Below the pieces are notes generated by a model that did no database searches, was not told the origin of the DNA, and saw only the letters and a list, made by a program, of their open reading frames with translations. A stretch of DNA of 64,000 bases from Sternotherus odoratus (lineage: Eukaryota; Chordata; Testudines; Kinosternidae). The stretch covers positions 10,353,845 to 10,417,844 of the forward strand of contig JAVMKO010000022.1 of the NCBI GenBank assembly GCA_032164245.1. Reading direction: 5' to 3'. Position numbers and translations under genes: made by a program. The stretch's first letter is position 1. Every line of letters starts with the position of its first letter. Below are positions 22,263 to 33,842 of the stretch, in pieces.

Positions 22263-23540
22263 ATGATTAGCGCCTCTTTTGTTCAGAAGTATAATAAATA
22301 ATCATAAAATAACAATTGTGAATCCCCCTCTTCCTCCCTTTGAGAACAAGGGGAGCTGCTGAAGGCTGAGTTCTTTTCAAAACTCTAGCCCTTGGCCTAG
22401 CTTCTCTGTTCTACCTTCCCCCTTTTATCTCTCTTCCTCTTTTTACCAGTGTGCGCGTTTGTCTCTCCAATTTTTTGTTATCTACATGGGGCTTGGAAGT
22501 TAAAATCCTTTGTACCGCTCTCCGGCTTGACCCTGGCACCCAGATCCAGAGCATGAAAGATCCCCGTGTCTCTGACCCGGGTGTGGGAAACAAAACTCTG
22601 TATTTCTGCTTTCCATCTTGTGGGCTATTCAGACTTCAGCCTGGGACATGAAAGCTCCCTGCTGGGCCCGAGGGGGCCATTTCCTCCTGTCACCTCGCCA
22701 GCTGAGCCTCACACATTGGTTACGAGGGAGTGGAGCACTGCAATTCATCTCAGCAATATGCTGAGAAGTGCTCTGCAGGCTTTTTCTTTCACTCATTACC
22801 CATTGCCTCTGCCCACCCACTCAGTTTCTATCATCTGCCATAATGCACTGGATAATGTTCTGTTTCCTCTCTCCCTTGGGCCATGTCCATGGCTTTGAAT
22901 TGCTCTGGAGAGCTTGGTACTGATTCAGAATCTGACCCGCTCTCCACTCCAATACCATACGTAGGAGCTGATCCATTCAATCAATGGACATAGTTCTGCT
23001 GACTTCAGTGGGCTTTAGGATCAAGCCTGTGGGGAGGAAGGGGACATTTTTATTTTACCATAAAGCTCCTGGTAGGCCTGAAAAGCATGGTCCCTGCTGC
23101 CTTTGTGCTGAGGCTGTGGAGATAACCAGCAGCTCTGATGCTTGTGAAGGGTGGGAGTTCTGCGCTTATCACTGATTCAGGTCTGGACTCGGGCTGGTAG
23201 AGAGGACACAGGGCTGAGCGGCTTCCTTACCGGAGCAGCAGAGGGGAGCCGACAACCGTACTTTCCTTTTCAAAATGGTCCCCTTGGCTGAGCTGTCATT
23301 TGCCCCAATGGTAAATTTCCTCTCGGGAACTAGAGTGATTGCTCAGCAGCTTTACAGCCCCAAATCAGAGCAACCGAAAATGTATGCAAATGATCGTTGC
23401 CTGGAGTAGGGTATGGGGCAGAGATCTGTGGTACAAATGCTGCATGAACACATCTGAGCGGGACCCTCCAGTATGATCCTGCCTCTGTCCTGCTCCCTCA
23501 GAGCCCTGAGCTGTGATTCAGCTGCGATCTCGCCTGCTCA
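22263..23540. other. Intergenic, nothing recognised
   Basis: 'gctgacttcagtgggcttta' (22998-23017) is an ancient repeat piece. No gene. Confidence 0.5.
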
Positions 23541-23544
23541 CTCT

Positions 23545-23720
23545 CGCCTAGTGGTTAGAGCACTGGAGTGGACTTGAAGAGACCTGGCTTCTAGTCTGGG
23601 CTCTGCCCCTGGTCTGCTGGGTGTTCTTTCCCTCAGTTTCCCCTTCTGAAAAATGGGGATAGTCATACTGCCCTCCTTTGGAAAGCGCTATCTAGTAGCG
23701 AAGTGCGGTTATTACACTAG
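23545..23720 (+). repeat. MIR SINE
   Basis: Head 'cctagtggttagagcactgg', then 'ggcttctagtctgggctctg', 'tcagtttccccttctgaaaa' and 'tggaaagcgctatctagtag'. Confidence 0.75.
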
Positions 23721-24795
23721 CCTTTTCCCCCTTATACTTCTCACAGCTGCTAATATTGGTGCAGCTTCAGTAGATATAGCAGTGGTGGGAACCCCTCTGT
23801 AGACCTTTTGCCACTGGATGCTCATGTTTTAACCGCTGTGTTGCCTGGATTTGCCGTGGGCGACGGGCGAGCACTAGCTGACGCTAGTTTAAGGCTACCA
23901 CCATTGCTCCCATTGGTGGAGCTGCATGGGTAGTAACAACAGAGACTTTTAAGGGGGAAAAGCTCAGGTACAGCATGAAGTTCCCTAGATGGGCACTTCT
24001 AAAACAAATCACATCTTTGATTATCCTAAATCTTGGAGCAATCTGGTCAGCTGAGCCAAGGAGCCAGCCCGCACGCGACTCACTACTGCAGATGTTAGCA
24101 CTTGTTTTGGGGACATGGTCTGTCGGTTCATCTTACAAATAAATATACTCTGCTACAAAAATAAATCAAGATGCACTCATGCCTATTCACAGGCACCTAT
24201 TGGTTTGTCAGTTTACAGTGGGAAGGAAACTTGCCACTTAATTGCTGCAGACAATATCCTGCTAGCAGCCCAACCTGCATGTCACAGTTCAGTGGATCCG
24301 ATTCTCCATTGCCCCCGGGTTAGTGTGGTCAAATCAGAACAGTAGCATTTTACATCTTCTTTGCACTGGTGTAAATGAGTAATGAAGATGTAGGGCAATG
24401 GAGAATCACGCTCCCTGTGTGAAACTCAGGGGGATAATACAGGCAACCGTACGGGACATGCAAACTCAGCACAAGTATGCAATGGTATGCTCCGTACTAG
24501 ATGAAATGGTTAATGTATAAGGCCGGATTTATGGTCTCATTTGTGTAAATCTGGAGTCACTTCACTGAAGTTCTGTACAGATGTAAGTGAGGTGTGTGTG
24601 TACGTTCTCAGAGCTTATTTCATTAGCATGTTAATTAATGTAACAGCAGATTTATTTATAGGACTTTATGTAATGACAAGGAATTTGCTAGAAAAGATGC
24701 ATCTATATTGTCTTTTATGGTGGATCTCTTGGATATTATAATTGAAAGCGATACAATGAAGTCTGCATTTGCAGGGAAGGGTATTCGTCTTATGG
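23721..24795. other. Intergenic, old palindromic repeat pieces
   Basis: Contains a perfect 14-bp inverted repeat (24300-24313 / 24394-24407) and a related 'tgtgtaaatctggagtcact' piece near 24541. No gene. Confidence 0.5.
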
Positions 24796-24799
24796 AATG

Positions 24800-25030
24800 T
24801 GGTCTAGGGCTTAGCGGAGGGGATTAGCATCAGAAGAGTCCAAGCTTCTATTCCTACCTATTCTGCTGACTCCTTGTGTGGCCTTGGACAAATTACATCG
24901 GTTCTCTCTGCCTCAGTTTCCCCATCTGTAAAATGGGGATATAATACCTACCTTGCAAAGGGTGTAGTGAGACTTAATTCACTAGTGTTTGTAAATCTTT
25001 GGATGGACGGTATTAGAGATAGGTCCAGTG
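24800..25030 (+). repeat. MIR SINE
   Basis: 'cttgtgtggccttggacaaa', 'ttctctctgcctcagtttcc', 'ccatctgtaaaatggggata' and 'gtgtttgtaaatctttggat' in MIR order; well preserved. Confidence 0.85.
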
Positions 25031-26670
25031 TTATTCCTCTCCCTTTGATCTGTGACAGGGGCTGTGTTTGAGCAGGGAATGCTGGATGCGTCCCTTCACT
25101 TCACAGTATCAGGATGGATGGAGAAGTACACAATGAGTATTGGTTGACAACCTGCTGCAGTACAACAGGGTGACAGCAAAGCTATTGGGTGATCCTTTGG
25201 GACAGTCCCTTAGGTTTCAGACCTGAAAATCTGCAGTGCTCAGCTCTTCCATGTATGCAAAGATGGAGCTGTCACTAAGCTCCATTCTGCTAGAAGAACT
25301 CAGATCTCCTCTGCTCCCAGGAAGAAACTGATGTGGGGCTAAATATTGCATTGATTGATACCCTGTGAAACCTCACAGAAATCAGTGGGGTGTAAATCAG
25401 AGATAATTCTGGACCCTCCAGTTCCATCTCTTCCCCTCTAGGAAGCCATTCCAGGGTCAACACACGATTTTCCTTGACAGTTACTCCAAGGGTGCACTGA
25501 GTGTAGCTAGCAAGCTTAGTGCAAAGGTTTATTGGCTAAAGGCTGTGGGGTTTGCCTGTGGTTCAGATCCCCTGTGGTTGTTCTGTCCAGACCCTTTGAT
25601 AAGGGATTAGCAGTCCAGGTGCTGGGCAGCTGGGTGAAAGCAGTAGGGCTCTTTCTTCCGTCCCCCTTCCCCCCCCTTGCAGCCACTACACACCTACATA
25701 TATACACATACACCGAGCCACAGCCACACCCCTCCCCTGCATGAATAGGGTCCATACTACTAAAAGGCATGGCACCAAATCCAATCCAGATTCTTGGCTT
25801 CCTCTGAATCCCACCCACTGACAAGGCTCTGAAGCTGGCCCGCAGTGTTCTGCTTCAGTGTCAGGCTCTGAGTCCATTGGGTGGATTTAAATACAAGCTT
25901 TAATTTAAAAATATCATCACGGGTGGGTCTCGCCATGTGGATATTTGCTTGTTCATTTGCCTTTTTCTCTCTTCAACTATTCGTAGCTGTGGTTTATTAC
26001 TATGGTACCACAGGTCCGTGATCCTGGTTCTTAGCACATGAGCCTTGGGGAAGGGAACATTCCTGCATCCACTCTCCACCCCTGCTTTCCTGGGGGTAAA
26101 GGGATACATCCCTTGCACACACAGACTCCTACACCTAGCTCTTTTTGTGGAAGAAGTTTGGATCTGAATCTGCATCAGAGCTTTTTTGGCGGTGTCTCTA
26201 ATGGATCAAAACTAAACACCATGACTAACACCTCAAAATCTTAGGAAGATTCAGATCTAGATCTGGACTTTATGGCTCGGACCCATCATTGAACTAAACA
26301 CTTGCGGGGGTCAATCAGAGTGTCCCCTAGCAGTTGAACCAATGCGGTTCTGTCACACAACATTGGGGAGGCAGGATTCCTGTGTCCGGCACTGGGGGAG
26401 GGGTTGAGCTCAGCTCTGGGAGGGGCCACAGGCCCACTAATTTCAAAGGGACAGCGCTGGAGGATCCGTGGTAATGCGTATACTTGCGTGGAGGTTGCAT
26501 GTTGGAGGTGTAGAGTGCCCACCATCTCCCTAGGTTCTTTTAGAGCAGAACAGCACAGAGCCTTGTCATGATGCAGGGTAGTATTGCCTTAGACTATAAA
26601 CTGTTTGGGGTAGGGACTTATGAATAAATAGTTCAATATTAATTCAGACTCCATTCATTTCTATCATTTA
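25031..26670. other. Intergenic, nothing recognised
   Basis: No named repeat or exon. Short C-rich run at 25668-25676. Confidence 0.5.
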
Positions 26671-26671
26671 C

Positions 26672-26865
26672 AGTAGCTCTTTTCAGCGAAAGATCTCATA
26701 GCACTTTACAAAGGCAGGTAAGTGTCTTTACTCCCATTTTACAGATGGGAAAATCAAGGCACAAAGAGGGGGAAGTGATTTGTTCATGATCACACGGCAG
26801 ACCTAGGAAGAGAGCCCAGGGGTCCTGACTACCAGTTTATTGCCCTATTGACTGGGCCATGCCAT
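26672..26865 (-). repeat. MIR-like SINE, antisense
   Basis: 'aagatctcatagcactttac', 'tcccattttacagatgggaa' and 'gtgatttgttcatgatcaca' form a clear antisense MIR. Confidence 0.75.
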
Positions 26866-27495
26866 TTTGTCAATGGCTGGATTGGCGAGCCAAGAGGCAT
26901 TTTGCTGTCTTTGCCATGCAAACAAAAATAACATGTAGCCAAAGAAAAAAAGATTTAAAACATCTTGGACACAAAATATTATGTGCAAAGCTTGGGTAAT
27001 GTGATCTACTCGGGGTGGGGGAAGGGGAGAAGGAGTGACAAGGGAAGGGCGTGTTAAAAAATATATTTTATATGTAAAATTTGAGCTCTTTTTTTTAATT
27101 TGCATGAACTGTAACCACAGATAATCCCCTAAAATTAACTAAATATAATCTCAATATGGGGGCTTTCCAAGCCTCAGTTTGATTTCTGAATTTGGTTAGT
27201 TTCACTCTACTATCTTTCTTTCTTTCCCATTTGACTTTGGTTAGTTTCTAAAAGGCCTGGTTCAGAGACAAAACCAACCATTCACCAGGTGATGCCTGAG
27301 TTTCGTACATTTTTGAGTCAATGAAAATGCAATTTAATTTTAGATCATGTTAGGAAAAGGTAAACAAATGCAGAGAAACAGGTGCTAAAAATGACAGATG
27401 AACAGCTAAAGACAATAGCTACTGATGCTTTTTGTAAAATGTCAGGTGAAGCGCTGCTTCCAGGTTCATTGGACCACATCCTCAGCTGGCGTCCA
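26866..27495. other. Intergenic, AT-rich, nothing recognised
   Basis: AT-rich stretch without repeats I can name. Confidence 0.5.
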
Positions 27496-27499
27496 TCAG

Positions 27500-27625
27500 C
27501 ACAATTTCTGTTGAAGTCACTGACTTCATTTGGAGACACGCATGCTCAACGTTTCTGAAAATCAGGCCCAGCTTGCTCCACAACTGAGACACCCAAAATC
27601 AGTAGCCACTTCTGGAAATTTTGAC
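27500..27625. repeat. Ancient 'ttttcagaa.tgctgagc' repeat piece
   Basis: 'tttctgaaaatcaggcccag' and 'acccaaaatcagtagccact' then 'tctggaaattttga' fit the recurrent old repeat class also seen at 12969, 35565 and 40900. Confidence 0.4.
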
Positions 27626-27755
27626 CCAAGTGCTTTGCACAAGGTCATACAACTAGTTAGTTGCAAAGCCCCATTGCAGGGTCAAAATACAAGACGTATG
27701 ACTTCCCTCTTCATAAGAGTGGCCACTTCCTATCTCTGTTTAGGTCTGTTCCGTT

Positions 27756-27995
27756 AGCATCCCAAGCTATGTGTGTACAGACAGCTTTTGTACTGCTTTA
27801 ACTATATTGGTTTAGAAACGGATATCACTTGTGTGGACACAGCTAAACCACTATAAAGGTGTTGTACCGGTATAGGTTATTCCCCGGCTATTATGGTATT
27901 AGCACTTGTGTACTGTGGAATCCTTACCAATATAATTATAACGGATGTAAAATCACACCCCTGATAGAAATAGTTAAATCGGCTGTGTGTCGACC
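27756..27995. mobile_element. Degraded TIR-element copy
   Basis: 'gctatgtgtgtacagacagc', 'ctttaactatattggtttag', 'agctaaaccactataaaggt' and 'ttaaatcggctgtgtgtcga' resemble the interior and ends of the 'gtgtagacaag' element class. Confidence 0.45.
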
Positions 27996-28289
27996 AGTTC
28001 AAAGAGAAAGCTTTCTTCTTCAGAGGGCTTGTTCTACAACATGATGCAGTTAAGGACTGGTGACATTCGGGGTTCTACTGCTCATCCTGATGATATCACC
28101 ATGAAATAGTTACTTGTGCTTCAAAGTTTGGCAAGGTCTGAGAAAATGGAGCATAATGGTTGCCATTATTAGGAAATAGTATTAGGACATGCATCCCATA
28201 GGTCAAATCTTGCAATACTAGGCCCCTTGAAGTCTGTGGGAGTTTTTCCTGAGAATAGGATGATTAAATTATGAGAAAGGACATCAAGG

Positions 28290-28535
28290 CCCCTTTAAAG
28301 GTTGTGTTTAAATCATGGGACCAGGAGCCAGGACTTCTGGTTTGTATCCCACTGTACCAATGAATTGCTGTATAACCTTGGGCAAGTGACTTAACCTCTC
28401 TGTACCTTAATTTTCCCCTCTGTAGAACGGGCCTGCCCAAGGGGTGAAGTGGGTTATGAAGTTTAGCTAATTAAGATTTGTTAAGTACCTTTGAGAGCCT
28501 AAGATGAAACATATGCAGTATTATTATTAAACTCT
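28290..28535 (+). repeat. MIR SINE
   Basis: 'tgtataaccttgggcaagtg', 'acttaacctctctgtacctt' and 'agtacctttgagagcctaag' with a terminal (att)n give MIR order. Confidence 0.8.
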
Positions 28536-29790
28536 GACATGAAATGGTGTCTGTTTTTTAGTCTCATTTTGGGTATTTCCTACAGTAATTTTATAGTTTT
28601 TAACTCATTCATGTGGGTTTGGTTTTCGGGACCTTCATGCATGTTAATCAGTTTCACTATGACATCATTGATAATGCTTTAGTCCTGGTCTGACAGAGAA
28701 GGAAAAGGATAGTCTAGCCCTGGACTGTTCAAAGTTGAATGAATAGTAGCTGCAAAAGGCAAAGACAGAAGTAGGGAAGATGTACCCCCTCGTGTCTATG
28801 AACAAACATCATGGTGGTGCAGTGTCAGTCAATGGCACTGTGTTGATTCACACCAACTGACAATCTGGCCCAAACTGTATCTGTTTATTTAATGAACAGC
28901 CTGACAGATTTCTCCAGCCTTCTTCCTAATGGTGGTCTGAATGTGAATTTGATACCAGCGGCCCATCCACAGAGCTCCTAGAGGTGGTGACTGTTCATAC
29001 ATCATCTGCATACCAAAAAAATGATTCCCCTTGTGATTCGGCAAAGGAAAACATTGTTGGTTTGAGATCCTGGAGGTCTAGAAACCCTCAATTTTTTTTT
29101 TCTCTGAAGGAATTTCCTTTTTTTACATTTCTGACTTCTCTACCACCGAAGCCAGGAAATTGTCTATCCATGATCAACAGTGACCAAAATTTGGTTTTCC
29201 GGGAATGTACTCCCTTCCCTCCACACAAACTCTTGTAGTCTGTCATTTTCCTTTCTAGCTTGATAATGTGGCTGGCAGATACATCAGTTTTGCCAAGTCA
29301 TCATCTGGAAGGAACACTTTCTCTCTTATGCAACAGCCTTCATTTACCAGTCGCTCTCTCCCCCCTCCCCCCCCCGCCCCCGACTGCATTGACTCCAACT
29401 TCAACATATTTCTAACAATCAGGCTGAGTTAGACCCACCCATGGGACATTAAGCAAATGTGAGTGAGACCATTGTGTCTGGTATGTGACCTGAAACTTTC
29501 AATTTCAAAGGACATAGTCCTGAAAATGTAGGGACCAAGAACCCAGCGCTGTGGTTTCCCTTTGCTTGGCTAAAGAAAATTACTTTTACTGAAAATGTGG
29601 GATTTGAGGCCCTCCTCACTCTGTGTACAAAACAAAAGATGCCGCCAACAATAAAGGAATAGAGTGGAGGTCATCCTGGTTTAAATCCATCTGACTGGTC
29701 TACAGAAATGCTCTCAGAGATTCTTCAAATATGTCACACCCACACAACAGGAAGTGAAGGAAGGTGGAAGAAAGTTGCAATGGGAGGTGG
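28536..29790. other. Intergenic, nothing recognised
   Basis: C-rich run at 29357-29381 and a poly-T run near 29092-29101. No gene. Confidence 0.5.
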
Positions 29791-29794
29791 ATTT

Positions 29795-29942
29795 TTGGAA
29801 TGTCATATCACCTACTGTATGCTGTGTAGTTGTAATCGTGTCCGTCCCAGGATAGAGCTCTATGTGGATTGAAAGCTTGTCTCTTTCACCAGCAGAAGTT
29901 GGTCCAATAAAAGATATTATCTCACCCACTTTGTCTCTAATA
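29795..29942 (-). repeat. tRNA-derived SINE piece, antisense
   Basis: 'gtgtccgtcccaggatagag', 'gtctctttcaccagcagaag' and 'ttggtccaataaaagatatt' then 'atctcacccactttgtctct' is a reptile SINE sequence also seen at 20639-20720. Confidence 0.55.
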
Positions 29943-30136
29943 TCACCTAGTAAAATTCCCCTTTTTCATTTTAGGACTCTGATAGAATCAATATAATTCC
30001 ACGTACTCTTGCCACTTTATTCCTCTTCTGTGCTACGTTGCTGCAAGATTGTGTGTGAACATTGTGTAGCACACCATGCAGCCAGTACCAAGATACTATG
30101 ATAGGTATGATGGGGGGATCATTAGAACTGGCATAG

Positions 30137-30231
<95 letters not shown>
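30137..30231 (+). repeat. (ATCT)n microsatellite
   Basis: About 95 bp of uninterrupted ATCT, nearly 24 units, followed by a short 'ctaat' variant run. An uninterrupted array of this length is likely polymorphic. Confidence 0.98.
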
Positions 30232-31650
30232 ATCTAATCTAATCTAATGCCTGGTCCCATATTCCTTGAAGTAAATGGAAGTTTTAAGTGCTAGAGGATG
30301 ATTTATATCAACCCTGGTATGTACGTGACCTTCATGTTTATGAAGATGTAAAATGAACAGATTTTGAACTTTGGAGCCTCTGATCAAAAATATGTTTTCC
30401 TTTTCAGGGTCCATGTTCCTGAACAGGGCAGATAAAGACTTTTGTCTTGTTTTGCTATGCTCAAAAATCAACAAGTTTTTAAAATGTGTTCTTTTTTGGT
30501 TACTGTTTTTTATGATTGAACGTATTAGCTGCCTCGAAGTGGTAGTGAATACAACTTGGGATGAGAGAAAGAATAAACTCAAAGATCTGGTTGGTCATTC
30601 AATCTCTAACTCCTTTGATCCTATGTTCTTGTGAAATGAAATGTTATACAAGCATATTTCCAGGAGAATCGTCCTGGAATGCATTACACTAATCTAGTAC
30701 CTGTGCTACTGATCACAATCTCCATCTTAGGTACATGACACTTCATCTCCTGTGTCCATGATTTCGGTGTATTCATTTTCTCCTGAACACGGTGATTTAC
30801 GCATCATTTTTCCAAGCCTCCTAGTAGGGATTGCTGCGGATAAACTGAACTTTGGGCACCCCAGTCTGAATCCAGGGGTCAGCTACCACTCCTCAGCACA
30901 CCAAATGTGGTTTTAGCACAGTAACACTGCAGCATAAATTGCTACATGTGGCCCTTTGCAAAGCGCCTTCTTTTGAGACATTTAATCCCAGACTGGATAA
31001 AGCACTAGAAAATAGAGTAAGGAACAAATGAATGGAGTAGATGATCTAGAAAGTATTTTCCATCATTAACTTCTATGATTATATTATTAATCACCCAGCT
31101 TCCAGCTGTTCCTACAGTTGCCATATTACAGCACTGTGGTAAGCTACAAAATTCATATGAGCTGGCCATTTCATTATAACCCTTCCCCTTTCATATTCAC
31201 AATTTTCTCAAAATTTGATCTTTTGGGCTGAAATTTCTCATCCTCACTCTCAATCTGATGAAGATTTTATTTCTTTAATTTGAAAGCTTGAAGAAATTCC
31301 ATTCAGCTCTTTTTCTAATTCTTTACCTGTGAAGGGGAAATGTTTTTCTTTTTAAATGATGCATTTTGACTTTCTTTTGAGCTCGATAACTAAAAAACAG
31401 AGTTAAGTCTTCACACTTGAGATATAAGTAACCTGGCAAGCGGGTGAATCTGTTCTAAATTTGAAAAAAATGGTTTTAAAAGAAGTTTTGAAAACTGTGT
31501 GTGAAAACCATGTGTTGAGCACATGCAGAGCTTTGATTTGAGTATGCAGAGACACGTAATAAAAGCTTTAAAAAAATCTCCCATCATTGCTAACACTCGT
31601 GCAGCTCCGGCGGTGTTAGCAACATCAGGAACACTAATGCAGATAAGCCA
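30232..31650. other. Intergenic, AT-rich, nothing recognised
   Basis: Frames up to 112 codons lie on opposite strands with no recognised homology. Confidence 0.5.
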
Positions 31651-31654
31651 GGTG

Positions 31655-31800
31655 TTAATTATTATTATTTATTATTTGGATTCTAGTAGCGTCTCAAAGT
31701 CCCAACAGAGATCAGGGAAGGACCCCATTTTGCTAAGCACTTTTCCAAATACAGTGAGAGATAGTCCCTGCCTTAAAAAGTCTCAGATCTAAATAGGCAA
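31655..31800 (-). repeat. MIR/CORE-SINE-like tail, antisense
   Basis: 'ttattattatttattatttg', 'gattctagtagcgtctcaaa', 'accccattttgctaagcact' and 'gagatagtccctgccttaaa' follow the order of the copy at 49670-49800. Confidence 0.65.
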
Positions 31801-32520
31801 GAGCTCAAGATAGTTTTCAAAAGTTCAGAATGTTATTTCAAAACCATTATTACATGCTGTTAAAAACACCAGTAGCTGCGGACGCCTCATATATACAAGC
31901 TCCCAATGTTACTATCTTCTGGGGAGCTGCACTAGTATTAGCAATACTGGGATAGGTTTTGGAGGAAAAAACCCCAGTGCACGCATCCTTTCAACAGGCT
32001 CACATCTGATTATTCTTGTAGCTTCCAGGAGTCCTAGATAAAAATAACTGCAGAATTAAATATTGAAGAGACTGAAATAATCGATTAACAATGTTGGCAA
32101 CTGTTCTGCGGGTTCCAGATTGTCCTGTTTTGAACCAGGTGAAGCCATGCCACACGAGGAATACTCATAATGTGCTCACGGATCTTGAAACTTGGAGTGG
32201 TTTTGACACAACTGGGTAACATTGGTGGTTGCACTGATGATAGACAGATACTGTCGTAAAGTATTACTAATGCTAGTAAATAATAACAACAAACAACCCG
32301 CCAGCAAGTAATTCCTTCATCTCGGTTCCCCAGTGCAATCTTTCTTCTTTCTGTTATTTGGACTGTAAGCTCTTTGACTCAAGGCAATATTCAGTTGTGC
32401 CTTATGTACAGCACCCAGCACGTTATCTGAGGTAGCGTGACACCGATGGATTCCGTGTGATGTTTTGTCACTTGGCATCACTGCAGCATGATGATGTTTC
32501 AAAGCGATTGATGTCTTGAT
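31801..32520. other. Intergenic; short MIR-type tail
   Basis: 'ttggactgtaagctctttga' and 'tgtacagcacccagcacgtt' (32357-32423) form a sense MIR/CORE tail. Otherwise nothing recognised. Confidence 0.5.
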
Positions 32521-32525
32521 GCAGG

Positions 32526-33016
32526 ATCTTCCCAGATGTCCTGATTTCATAAGGACAATCCCAATATCCAGGGCTTTGTCTTATATATATTAGTCTGCAG
32601 AAGAGAAGAATGGGGGGAATTTGATAGCTGCTTTCAACTAACTGAAAGAGGGTTCCAAGGAGGTTGGATCTAGACTGTTCTCAGGGGTAGCAGATGACAG
32701 AACAAGGAATAATGGTCTCAAGTTGCAGTGGGGGAGGTTTAGGTTGGATATTAGAAATAACCTTTTCCCCAGGAGGGTGGTGAAGCACTGGAATGGGTTA
32801 CCTAGGGAGGTGCTGGAATCTCCTTCCTTAGAGGTTTTAAAGGTCAGGCTTGGTAAAGCCCTGGCTGGAATGATTTAGTTGGGGTTGGTCCTGCTTTGAG
32901 CAGCGGGTTGGACTAGATGAGCTCCTGAGGTCCCTTCCAACCCTGACATTCTGCGATATGGGCACCTATCACCCCCCACCGACCCCGATTTTTCACACTT
33001 GCTATCTGGTCACCCT
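32526..33016. mobile_element. Short TIR element split by a CR1 insertion
   Basis: The left part 'cagatgtcctgatttcataa' to 'ggctttgtcttatatat' (32526-32595) and right part 'gaccccgatttttcacactt' to 'tctggtcaccct' (32958-33016) are one copy of the element seen whole at 10161-10282. A CR1 end separates them. Confidence 0.7.
32596..32957 (+). mobile_element. CR1 LINE 3' end, nested
   Basis: Well-preserved CR1 3' region: 'aatggggggaatttgatagc', 'ggttggatattagaaataac', 'gtgaagcactggaatgggtt' and 'ggttggactagatgagctcc' then 'tgaggtcccttccaaccctg'. Inserted inside the TIR element of 32526-33016. Confidence 0.85.
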
Positions 33017-33229
33017 AGATCTTCTCGCAAGGCTGCAGTGGGTGAGTTTGGCTCCAGTGTCTGGAGTGAAAAGTCAGTCTCCCTTCCCACTGGCTAGGAA
33101 GTAGCCGCAGTAGCAGGAGACCATGAAGTCAGGCAGAGGAGGGGATTTTGGGGGGCAGGGGTGGGCGTGGCTTTCCAGTGCAGTGGGTGAAAAACAAGAA
33201 AATTGTGGGAGGGCGGAAAAATCTCACTA

Positions 33230-33644
33230 TTTTGCGGGGTCGGTAGAGAGTATGAGCGGGGAAACAGCCCCCGCCCCCCTCCTGCAGCAGGGCAGCCCCT
33301 TAGCCCGACATGGGACCCGGGGGGGGCTTCCACTCCGGGCTCCTTTCCTCCCTCACCCCTCCTTCCGGCGGGGCGGGGCCTCCCGCGGCCCCGCCCCCTT
33401 CACTTCCCGACGTTCTAAAAACTGCAACAGTGGAGCCGGCGCTGTCAGTGCGGCCGGGAGCGCGGGGCAGAGCGGCCGGGAGGTACCTCGTTGGGGTCGG
33501 TGTCGCCCGCTCGCCTCGCTCCCCGGCTGGGAGCGCCCCCCCCCCTCCCTGCCGCCAGCTCCGCCCCGCCCCCCAGCTCCGGCCCTGAGGTCCTTGTCCC
33601 TGCCGCCCCCCCCCCTCTCCCACCATTCCCCAGGATCCAGGCAC
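33230..33644 (+). promoter_or_regulatory. CCND3: CCND3 CpG-rich promoter / 5' UTR region
   Basis: The sequence changes abruptly from AT-balanced, CpG-poor DNA to GC-rich DNA dense in CpG. Two opposed GC boxes of Sp1/KLF type sit near 33369-33380 and 33387-33397, separated by a short CCGCGG core, and an ETS-like CCTTCCGG lies at 33361-33368. I see no convincing TATA box. The transcription start cannot be fixed from sequence alone; it probably lies inside this segment, making a CpG-island promoter. The island extends into exon 1 and the start of intron 1. Confidence 0.75.
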
Positions 33645-33842
33645 ATGGAGCTGCTTTGCGTGGAGGGGGGGGCCCGTGTGCCCAGGGCGGAGCGGGACCC
33701 CCAGCTGCTGGGGGACCGGCGGGTGCTGCAGAACCTGCTGATCCAGGAGGACCGCTATAGCCCCCGGGTCTCCTACTTCCATTGCGTGCAGAAGGAGATC
33801 AAGCCGTACATGCGGAAGATGCTAGCTTTTTGGATGCTGGAG
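33645..33842 (+). CDS. CCND3: CCND3 coding exon 1
   Basis: Sixty-six codons from the ATG at 33645 to Glu66. The peptide opens MELLCVEGG and ends [11 protein letters not shown], matching the start of D-type cyclins. The donor is GAG|gtacgg (phase 0). The exon lies in a CpG-rich segment. I chose this ATG because it is where D-cyclin homology begins. The frame stays open upstream to 33123, but that extension resembles nothing in the family. Confidence 0.96.

Noticed and set aside
23384..23391. Octamer motif ATGCAAAT, also at 37460 and 40091
   Set aside because: About two matches are expected by chance in 64 kb on both strands, so three is not informative.
30137..30231. Regular repeats that might suggest a CRISPR array
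   Set aside because: The repeat is a 4-bp microsatellite without spacers, in a vertebrate genome.
33300..33782. 160-codon minus-strand frame over the CCND3 promoter and exon 1
   Set aside because: It is the shadow of a GC-rich CpG island and the real exon; the sequence is low-complexity Gly/Arg/Pro with no homology.
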